From contig NZ_JAFCJJ010000014.1 in assembly GCF_018131015.1 (NCBI RefSeq), positions 116,032 through 180,031 on the forward strand: a DNA stretch of 64,000 nt, read 5' to 3'. The position numbers and the translations under genes were made by a program. Shown piece by piece: positions 57,493 through 64,000 of the stretch. The notes under the pieces were generated by a model. The model did not search any database. It was not told where the DNA came from and worked only from the letters and a program-made list of their open reading frames with translations. Position 1 is the stretch's first letter. Each line of letters starts with the position of its first letter. This DNA comes from Bradyrhizobium diazoefficiens (GTDB lineage Bacteria; Pseudomonadota; Alphaproteobacteria; Rhizobiales; Xanthobacteraceae).

Positions 57493-58086
57493 ATGGGGGC
57501 CATTTCAGGCGTTTTTCGGTGCGCGGTCATGGCCGCGGTCGCGCTGTCGCTGACGGCCTGTGTCACGGCGGCCGTTGGCCCGGACCATCCAGGGACCAGG
57601 GTGACCTTCAAGTCGCCGGACACGGAAAAATGGATCGGGACGCGGGCCTATGGCCAAAGGCGCTCGATCTTCCGCTGCAGGCCGCTTGCCTGTCCGGAGA
57701 ATTCGATCGTCACCATCAGCACCGCCGCCAGTCCGACCCGCAGCCCCGATCCCGTGGCCCTGCAGAAATTCGCCGAGGCGGATGCCCAGCGCGAGATGGC
57801 CCGGACCGAGCAGGCGTCGACCGAGGCGGTCGGACGCCTGAGAGACCTGACGCTGATATCCTCGCGCGTCGCCAAGATGAAGGAATTCCCGGCGGTTCAC
57901 TGGGAGTATCGGGCGACCGATCCCAACGACAAGACGATCTACATCGTCCGCGACATGGTATTCGCGGGCAATACCATGATCGACGTCATTTCCATGTCGC
58001 TCGGCGTTGAGATCGCGCGCCGCAACGGCAGCGATTTTGTCGCGGTGCTGCAGATCGAGGACTTTGCGCCCCCTGCGCGGCAGTGA
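57493..58086 (+). CDS. Lipoprotein with CRPLACP/SPTRSPDP motifs (copy 2)
   Basis: From the ATG at 57493 the protein has 197 residues; a TTG upstream would extend it but has no ribosome site. The N-terminus is a lipoprotein signal with lipobox LTAC. The mature part has FRCRPLACPENSIV and SPTRSPDP as in the paralog at 56844-57401. A TTGACA at 57441 may be part of a promoter. Confidence 0.72.
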   Translation: MGAISGVFRCAVMAAVALSLTACVTAAVGPDHPGTRVTFKSPDTEKWIGTRAYGQRRSIFRCRPLACPENSIVTISTAASPTRSPDPVALQKFAEADAQREMARTEQASTEAVGRLRDLTLISSRVAKMKEFPAVHWEYRATDPNDKTIYIVRDMVFAGNTMIDVISMSLGVEIARRNGSDFVAVLQIEDFAPPARQ

Positions 58087-58243
58087 GACGAGGGCCGGCG
58101 CGGTCGGTCCCCGTCGCCATGGGCTGGGCACAACGCCGCCCGGCGCGCCCGACACTGGTAAAATCCCCGCCAAATGGCTATGTCTGCTCGCGAATTGGCC
58201 GCATCGCGCCAACCCGATTCCAGCCATTGTCGGAACCTGAGCC

Positions 58244-58945
58244 ATGAGAGCCGCCGTCCTCGTTTTTCCCGGAATCAACCGCGAGCGCGACATGGCGCGG
58301 GCGCTGAAGCTGATCTCGGGCCACGAGCCGGCGATGGTCTGGCACGCCGAGACCGCGCTGCCCGCGGGCACCGATCTCGTGGTTGTGCCGGGCGGCTTCT
58401 CCTACGGCGACTATCTGCGCTGCGGCGCGATCGCGGCGCGGGCGCCGGTGATGGACGCGGTGCGCGACTATGCGGCCAAGGGCGGGCTCGTGCTCGGCGT
58501 CTGCAACGGCTTCCAGATCCTCTGCGAATCCGGCCTGCTTCCGGGCGTGCTGATGCGCAATGCGCGGCTGAAATTCATCTGCCACGACGTGCATCTGCGC
58601 GTCGAGCGCTCCGACACGCCGTTCACCCGCGGCTACAATGCCGGCCAGGTGATCCGCGTCCCGGTCGCCCATGGCGAGGGCAATTACGAGGCGGATGAGG
58701 AGACCATCAAGCGGCTCGAAGGCGAGGGGCGCGTGCTCTACCGCTACTGCTCCGCCGACGGCGTCGTGGACGAAGCGCACAACATCAACGGCGCGGCGCA
58801 TTCCATCGCCGGCATCGTCAACGATGGGGGTAACGTGCTCGGCATGATGCCGCATCCGGAAAACCACGTCGAAGACATCATGGGCTGCACCGACGGCCGC
58901 GGTCTTTTCGCCGGCCTCACCGCCCATCTGGAAAAGGCGGCGTGA
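58244..58945 (+). CDS. purQ: FGAM synthase glutaminase subunit PurQ
   Basis: The 233-residue class I glutamine amidotransferase has the nucleophile elbow GVCNGFQIL and the C-terminal His-Glu in MMPHPE. The start VLVFPGINRERDM fits PurQ. It makes ammonia for PurL. Its stop overlaps the next gene's GTG by four bases. Confidence 0.95.
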   Translation: MRAAVLVFPGINRERDMARALKLISGHEPAMVWHAETALPAGTDLVVVPGGFSYGDYLRCGAIAARAPVMDAVRDYAAKGGLVLGVCNGFQILCESGLLPGVLMRNARLKFICHDVHLRVERSDTPFTRGYNAGQVIRVPVAHGEGNYEADEETIKRLEGEGRVLYRYCSADGVVDEAHNINGAAHSIAGIVNDGGNVLGMMPHPENHVEDIMGCTDGRGLFAGLTAHLEKAA

Positions 58946-59916
58946 TTGCGTCCGCACTGAAGCATAGCCTCGCCGCGCTCGCGGCGCTGTCGCTTGCGTC
59001 GGTCGCCTCCGCCCAGGATTATCCAAAGCGTCCGATCACCATGATCGTGCCGTTCGCGGCCGGCGGCACCTCCGACGTGATCGCGCGCACGGTCGCCGAG
59101 CAAATGGCAATCGCGCTCGGCCAGGCCGTCGTGATCGAGAATGTGGCGGGTGCCGGCGGTTCGACCGCGCTGGCGCGCGCGTCCCGCGCCGAGCCGGACG
59201 GCTACACCATCGCGATCGGCAATGCCGGCACCAATGCGGCGACCTACACCATCTATCCAAAGCTGCCGTTCACGCCGGACTCCTTCGCGCCGATCGCCAT
59301 GGTGGCGAAGACCTTCGGCATCATCGCCCTGCGCAAGGATTTTCCGGCGAAGGACCTCAAGGAGTTCATCGCCTACGCCAAGGCCAATCCGGGCAAGATC
59401 AATCTCGGCCATGCCGGCGTCGGCTCGTCGAACTACCTGATCTGCAAGAGCTTCGTCACGGCCGCCGGGATCGACGCGACGCTGATCGGCTATCGTGGCG
59501 CTGCGCCCGCGCTGACGGATGCGGTCGGCAGCCAGATCGACGGCGTCTGCGATGCGGCCGCTTCCGTCTCGCAGTCGATCAACGAGAAGCTGGTGAAGGG
59601 GCTCGTGGTCGGCTCGACCGTGCGGCTCGCCACGCTCCCTGGCCTGCCGACCTCGGCGGAAGCTGGCCTGCCCGAGTTCGAGGCACAGGGCTGGAACGGG
59701 CTGTTCGCGCCGAAGGGCACGCCGCCCGCCGTCATCGCCCGGCTGAATGCCGCCGCGCGCACGGCGGTGGAGACCGACGCGGTGAAGAAGCGCTTTGCGG
59801 ACCTGTCGACTGTCGCGCCCGATGCCGACGAGCACACGCCCGAAGTGCTCGGGAAACTCGTGACGCGCGACGTCGAAAAGTACCGGAAGATGCTGGCGGA
59901 CGACGCCAAGCAATAG
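58942..59916 (+). CDS. Bug-family tripartite tricarboxylate-type binding protein
   Basis: The 324-residue protein starts at GTG in a four-base overlap with purQ. A signal peptide (ending VASAQD) precedes the Bug fold: YPKRPITMIVPFAAGGTSDV, NVAGAGGSTALARASRAEPD and GYTIAIGNAGTNAA. Bug proteins bind small carboxylates or amides in the periplasm. Its coupling to a purine gene is unusual; the transported partner genes are absent. Confidence 0.85.
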   Translation: MIASALKHSLAALAALSLASVASAQDYPKRPITMIVPFAAGGTSDVIARTVAEQMAIALGQAVVIENVAGAGGSTALARASRAEPDGYTIAIGNAGTNAATYTIYPKLPFTPDSFAPIAMVAKTFGIIALRKDFPAKDLKEFIAYAKANPGKINLGHAGVGSSNYLICKSFVTAAGIDATLIGYRGAAPALTDAVGSQIDGVCDAAASVSQSINEKLVKGLVVGSTVRLATLPGLPTSAEAGLPEFEAQGWNGLFAPKGTPPAVIARLNAAARTAVETDAVKKRFADLSTVAPDADEHTPEVLGKLVTRDVEKYRKMLADDAKQ

Positions 59917-59925
59917 CTCTTTGCG

Positions 59926-60828
59926 CTAGCGGAGCTTGAACTTCTCCGCCGGCACCGTCATCGCCGCGACGCCGGCCATGACCAGCACCAGTCCCAGCAA
60001 CAGGTTCGACGGCACGCTCTCGCCGAGTAGCAGCACGGACAATCCGACGCCAATCGGAATGCGCAAATAGCCTTGCGCGTTCGTGGTCAACGTGCCGAGC
60101 CGGCCGAGGCACATGTAGAACAGCATCAAACCCAGCGCGCTGGAGACGATACCCATGACGATTGTGGCGACGATCGCCGTCGGCGTCGGGTGCAGCGTCC
60201 AGGGCTGGTCGATGACGAGCGAGGGCGGCAGCAGCAGGAGGCCGCCGAACAGCAGCGAGCCGGCCGCCACCACCATAGGGTCGTAATCGGAGAGCCGCAG
60301 GCCGAAGATGGTGGCGCAGGCAAAGGAGATGGTGGCCAGCAGGATCGCGATCTCGGCCACGATCTCGCTGCCGAAGCCGCGCAGCGCATCGAGGCCGACG
60401 ATGGCGATGGTACCGGCAAGGCCGAGGATCGCGCCGGCGAGCTTCAATAGCGTTGCCGGTTCGTGGCGCGTGATCAGCGAGGTGATCAGGAAGGCGAAGA
60501 TCGGTGTGGTGGAGGCCAGCACAACCGTGTTCGACGCCGGCACGTAGAGTTGCGACCAGGTGATGATCAGGAACGGGACCGTCGAATTGATCAGCTGCTG
60601 GGCCGCGAACAGTTTCCAGGCCTTCAGGTCGGTCGGGACCCTGATGTCGCGCATCCACAGGATCGCGAACAGGAAGGCGGCCGCGATCAGCGAGCGCGCC
60701 GAGATGAAGGTGATCGGCGGGATCGTGGGAAGCGCGAGCTTGGCCAGCGGATAGGTCGAGCTCCAGCAGCAGGCCAGCGCCAGCAGCAGCGCATAGTCGC
60801 GCCAGTCGCGCGCGCCGGTGGCGGGCAT
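59926..60828 (-). CDS. EamA/DMT-family exporter
   Basis: The 300-residue membrane protein has two EamA repeats of five helices each. The ATG at 60828 gives MPATGARDWRDYALLLALAC. TYPLAKLALPTIPPITFISA and LGLAGTIAIVGLDALRGFG fit the drug/metabolite transporter family. The substrate is unknown. It is convergent with the Bug gene. Confidence 0.85.
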   Translation of the reverse strand: MPATGARDWRDYALLLALACCWSSTYPLAKLALPTIPPITFISARSLIAAAFLFAILWMRDIRVPTDLKAWKLFAAQQLINSTVPFLIITWSQLYVPASNTVVLASTTPIFAFLITSLITRHEPATLLKLAGAILGLAGTIAIVGLDALRGFGSEIVAEIAILLATISFACATIFGLRLSDYDPMVVAAGSLLFGGLLLLPPSLVIDQPWTLHPTPTAIVATIVMGIVSSALGLMLFYMCLGRLGTLTTNAQGYLRIPIGVGLSVLLLGESVPSNLLLGLVLVMAGVAAMTVPAEKFKLR

Positions 60829-60968
60829 GGACGGCAATGGCACTGAAGCGGAGGCTGTCGCCCGGCCTGCCCGTGATGTGCTCTGCGGCACCCTTGTCTT
60901 GCTCCCCGGCGCGAGAAACGCCCTGCACGAACTGTGGGCGAGGGCGCTCGAAAAGGGAAGCTGCCGAG

Positions 60969-61448
60969 CTATGCGTTTGGCTGCAGTGGCGTCTTCCGCT
61001 TCACCCGCTTGATCGTACCGGAGAAGGTGAACAGCGGCCGCTCGCACGAGATCAGCTTGCCGCGCAGGAAGATCAGCGAGCCGCCGGCCCGGGTGACTTC
61101 GCCGACGCATTCGATCAGCTCGCCCTCGCGTGCCGCGTCGAGGAAATCGCAGGAGAAATTGGTCGTCACCGCCGGCCCGTCCAGCTCATGGGTCGCGATC
61201 GCGAACAGGCAGTAGTCGGCGAAGGCCATGAAGCAGCCGCCATGGACGTTCCCGGCGCCGTTGAGGTGCTTTTTCTCGACCCGAAAGGCCGAGCGGACGC
61301 TGCCGCCGTCCTCGATTCGGTGCCAGAACGGGCCGATATGGCTCTCAAAACTGTCGCGAATCCAAGTCCGCCAGCCCTTGAACTCGCCCTCGGTGGCGAT
61401 GTGCAGGTCGGGGCGGCGGGTCGGGGTCGGTTTGGTCAATTCGTGCAA
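60969..61448 (-). CDS. PaaI-family thioesterase
   Basis: The 159-residue hotdog protein has the helix-core motif NVHGGCFMAFADYCLFAIAT and the C-terminal strand FLRGKLISCERPLFTFSGTI. It likely hydrolyses an acyl-CoA. It ends 140 bases before the DMT start on the same strand. Confidence 0.8.
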   Translation of the reverse strand: MHELTKPTPTRRPDLHIATEGEFKGWRTWIRDSFESHIGPFWHRIEDGGSVRSAFRVEKKHLNGAGNVHGGCFMAFADYCLFAIATHELDGPAVTTNFSCDFLDAAREGELIECVGEVTRAGGSLIFLRGKLISCERPLFTFSGTIKRVKRKTPLQPNA

Positions 61449-61633
61449 GGAAATGGGCCTTCAATTACGGGTGTTTTGCCCTTAAATCCGATCCGTCGGC
61501 GCGTTGCAATTCCCGTTCCCGCCGACCCCGCCTGCAAAACGTGGGACAGCGGGAAAATGCGTCATAAAGGGCTTTCCGGGAGCCCCTGATGTTCCTAAAC
61601 AACGGCCCAAACCCCGCCGAAAGCCGCCAATCC

Positions 61634-63844
61634 ATGAAGAACGAACCCAAGATCACCCCTGAACTGGTTGCCGCCCACGGGCTCAAGCCCGACGAGTATG
61701 AGCGCATCCTGAAGCTGATCGGGCGCGAGCCGACCTTCACCGAACTCGGCATCTTCTCGGCGATGTGGAACGAGCATTGCTCATACAAATCCTCGCGCAT
61801 CCATCTGCGCGGGCTGCCGACCAAGGCGCCCTGGGTGATCCAGGGCCCCGGCGAGAATGCCGGCGTGATCGACATCGGCGACGGCCAGGCCGTGGTCTTC
61901 AAGATGGAGAGCCACAATCACCCGAGCTACATCGAGCCCTACCAGGGTGCGACCACCGGCGTCGGCGGCATCCTGCGCGACGTCTTCACGATGGGCGCGC
62001 GCCCGATCGCCTGCCTGAATGCGCTGAGCTTCGGCGCGCCCGAGCATGCCAGGACGCGCCATCTCGTCTCCGGCGTCGTCGCCGGTGTCGGCGGCTACGG
62101 CAATTCCTTCGGCGTGCCGACGGTCGGCGGCCAGGTGCGTTTCCACACCCGCTATGACGGCAACATCCTCGTCAACGCGATGGCGGTCGGCCTCGCCGAT
62201 GCCGACAAGATCTTCTATGCGGCCGCCTCCGGCGTGAACATGCCGATCGTCTATCTCGGCTCCAAGACGGGGCGCGACGGCATCCACGGCGCCTCGATGG
62301 CGTCGGCCGAGTTCGACGACAAGTCCGAGGAGAAGCGCCCGACGGTGCAGGTCGGCGATCCCTTCGCCGAGAAGCTCTTGCTCGAAGCCTGCCTCGAGAT
62401 CATGGAGAAGGGCTGCGTCATCGCGATCCAGGACATGGGCGCGGCAGGCCTGACCTGCTCGGCGGTCGAGATGGGCGCCAAGGGGGACCTCGGGGTCGAC
62501 CTCGATCTCGACGCGGTGCCGACCCGCGAGACCGGCATGAGCGCCTATGAGATGATGCTCTCGGAGAGCCAGGAGCGCATGCTCATGGTGCTCAAGCCCG
62601 AGAAGGAGAAGGAAGCCGAGGCGATCTTCACGAAGTGGGGCCTCGACTTCGCGATCGTCGGCTACACCACGCCGAGCAAGCGCTTCGTGGTCAAGCATGG
62701 CGGCGACGTCATGGCCGACCTGCCGATCAAGGAGCTTGGTGACGAGGCGCCGGTCTATGACCGTCCGCACGTTGCCTCCGCCGCACTGCCGGTCGTGCAT
62801 GCGCGCGAAGTGGTGGCGCCGATGGGCCTCGGTACCGCGCTGGAGAAGCTGATCGGCACGCCGGAGCTTTGCAGCAAGCGCTGGGTCTGGGAGCAATACG
62901 ACCACGTCATCCTCGGCAACACCCTGCAGCGGCCCGGCGGCGATGCCGCCGTCGTGCGCGTGCAGGACGGGCCGAAGGGCCTGGCGCTGACCGTCGACGT
63001 CACGCCGCGCTATTGCGAGGCCGATCCGTATCAAGGCGGCAAGCAGGCGGTGGCGGAAGCCTGGCGCAACATCACCGCGGTCGGCGGCAAGCCGCTCGCG
63101 ATCACCGACAATCTCAATTTCGGCAATCCGGAGCGGCCCGAGATCATGGGCCAGTTCGTCGGCTGCCTGAAGGGCATCTCGGAAGCCTGCCGCACGCTCG
63201 ACTTCCCCGTCGTCTCCGGCAACGTCTCGCTCTACAACGAGACCAACGGCCGCGCGATCCTGCCGACGCCATCCATCGGCGGTGTCGGCCTGCTCGACGA
63301 TTTCACCAAGTCCGCTTCGCTCGCCTTCAAGGCCGAGGGCGAGGCGATCCTGCTGGTCGGCGAGACCCATGGCTGGCTCGGCCAGTCGGTGTACCTGCGC
63401 GACATCTGCGGTCGCGAGGAGGGCGCGCCGCCGCCAGTCGATCTCGCCGCCGAGAAGCGCAATGGCGACTGCGTGCGCGGCATGATCCATGCGGGCACCG
63501 CCACCGCCGTGCACGACCTCTCCGACGGCGGCCTCCTGATCGCGCTGGCCGAGATGGCAATCGCGAGCGGCATCGGCGCAAGGCTGCTGGCGGCGCCGGC
63601 CGCGCTCGTCCCGCACGCCTACTGGTTCGGCGAGGACCAGGCGCGCTATCTCGTAACGGTGCCGGAAACCGAAGCCGGCCGCGTGCTCGCAAAAATGCGC
63701 GGCTGCGAGGTGCCCTGCGTGCGCATCGGCACCACCGGCGGCGACGCGATCGCGATCTCGGGCGAGGCGCCGGTTGCGATCGACAGCTTGCGCGCCGCGT
63801 TCGAGCGCTGGCTGCCGGAGTACATGGGCGGGAAGGCAGCGTAA
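61634..63844 (+). CDS. purL: FGAM synthase large subunit PurL
   Basis: The 736-residue protein starts at MKNEPKITPELVAAHGLKPD; an upstream in-frame ATG exists at 61589. Motifs include HCSYKSSRIHLRGLPT, VFKMESHNHPSYIEP and the ATP-site GDPFAEKLLLEACLEIMEKG. It is the short-type PurL that works with PurQ and PurS. It converts FGAR and glutamine-derived ammonia to FGAM. A palindrome follows the stop. Confidence 0.96.
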   Translation: MKNEPKITPELVAAHGLKPDEYERILKLIGREPTFTELGIFSAMWNEHCSYKSSRIHLRGLPTKAPWVIQGPGENAGVIDIGDGQAVVFKMESHNHPSYIEPYQGATTGVGGILRDVFTMGARPIACLNALSFGAPEHARTRHLVSGVVAGVGGYGNSFGVPTVGGQVRFHTRYDGNILVNAMAVGLADADKIFYAAASGVNMPIVYLGSKTGRDGIHGASMASAEFDDKSEEKRPTVQVGDPFAEKLLLEACLEIMEKGCVIAIQDMGAAGLTCSAVEMGAKGDLGVDLDLDAVPTRETGMSAYEMMLSESQERMLMVLKPEKEKEAEAIFTKWGLDFAIVGYTTPSKRFVVKHGGDVMADLPIKELGDEAPVYDRPHVASAALPVVHAREVVAPMGLGTALEKLIGTPELCSKRWVWEQYDHVILGNTLQRPGGDAAVVRVQDGPKGLALTVDVTPRYCEADPYQGGKQAVAEAWRNITAVGGKPLAITDNLNFGNPERPEIMGQFVGCLKGISEACRTLDFPVVSGNVSLYNETNGRAILPTPSIGGVGLLDDFTKSASLAFKAEGEAILLVGETHGWLGQSVYLRDICGREEGAPPPVDLAAEKRNGDCVRGMIHAGTATAVHDLSDGGLLIALAEMAIASGIGARLLAAPAALVPHAYWFGEDQARYLVTVPETEAGRVLAKMRGCEVPCVRIGTTGGDAIAISGEAPVAIDSLRAAFERWLPEYMGGKAA

Positions 63845-63857
63845 GGTCTAAACCTGT

Positions 63858-63930
63858 AGCCCGGATGAGCGAAGCGACATCCGGGTTCTTTCGCGAGGGG
63901 GTCCCGGATATCGCTGCGCTCATCCGGGCT
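63858..63930. repeat. Palindromic element after purL
   Basis: The 28-base arms 63858-63885 and 63903-63930 are inverted copies with two mismatches and a 17-base spacer. The arms begin AGCCCGGATGAGCG and end ATCCGGG, a form common in Bradyrhizobium genomes. It lies 13 bases after the purL stop. Nothing else is seen to 64000. Confidence 0.8.
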
Positions 63931-64000
63931 TCTGTAACGGGCCTTGGTTAGTCAATCCCTTTTTGCGTCGTCCACTCGCTGGGCACTTGCTTCTGTACGG

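Overview
The window is high-GC, gene-dense alphaproteobacterial chromosome. Several features fit Bradyrhizobium or a close relative: FixK-, NsrR- and GAAC-N7-GAAC-type regulatory sites, a DUF1476 (ATP-synthase zeta) protein, CcoG/FixG, a BigR-type regulator, and rhizobial-type dispersed palindromes. The genus is inferred, not proven. I see no tRNA, rRNA, CRISPR array, insertion sequence or phage gene.

Layout. 1-3.1 kb: the start of a secreted protein, a SET methyltransferase, an NsrR/DUF6522 pair divergent from a truncated haemoglobin across an NsrR-like operator, and two small membrane-protein genes behind an ATTACCTC-type palindrome. 3.1-9.2 kb: an FGGY sugar kinase and a complete sugar ABC transporter, then an XRE/MmyB-like regulator with the same ATTACCTC palindrome upstream. 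9.3-11.2 kb: a DsbA-like oxidoreductase and a CelD-like GNAT protein. 11.2-20.7 kb: a sulfide/persulfide locus. A six-gene leftward operon (sulfide:quinone oxidoreductase, thioredoxin, DUF2892, DUF302, CcoG, membrane protein) diverges from a BigR-like repressor through two overlapping promoters; an RND efflux operon behind a FixK-type box follows. 20.7-27 kb: small secreted proteins, a PQQ dehydrogenase, PilZ, HdeA-like and thioesterase genes. 27-29.9 kb: recA with its SOS box and promoter, then a DUF1835-like gene. 29.9-34.7 kb: gcvTHP behind a tandem glycine riboswitch. 35-41 kb: alaS, a cyclic-nucleotide-gated K+ channel, DUF3455 and icd. 41-48 kb: a TrmJ-DUF559 fusion, an orphan TAXI protein of atypical composition, a hotdog-like protein, a quinone reductase and a BTAD-hydrolase fusion. 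48.1-55.1 kb: a TetR regulator divergent from a cyanate operon (OsmC, acyl-CoA-dehydrogenase-like, rhodanese, ABC transporter, cyanase) behind a sigma-54-type promoter. 55.2-64 kb: the zeta subunit and a broken-up purine cluster (purC, purS, purQ, purL) interleaved with two paralogous envelope proteins, a Bug-type binding protein, a DMT exporter and a thioesterase.

How the genes fit together. The best candidates for a little-described system are (i) the BigR-SQR-TrxC-DUF2892-DUF302-CcoG operon with its FixK-box-linked RND pump, which reads as a sulfane-sulfur response tied to low oxygen, and (ii) the sigma-54-driven OsmC-ACAD-rhodanese-CynABD-cyanase operon, which reads as nitrogen-controlled use or detoxification of cyanate, perhaps cyanide. 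Other unusual points are the TrmJ-DUF559 and BTAD-hydrolase fusions, a shared operator joining an MmyB-like regulator to two small genes 5 kb away, and paralogous secreted proteins translationally coupled to purine genes.
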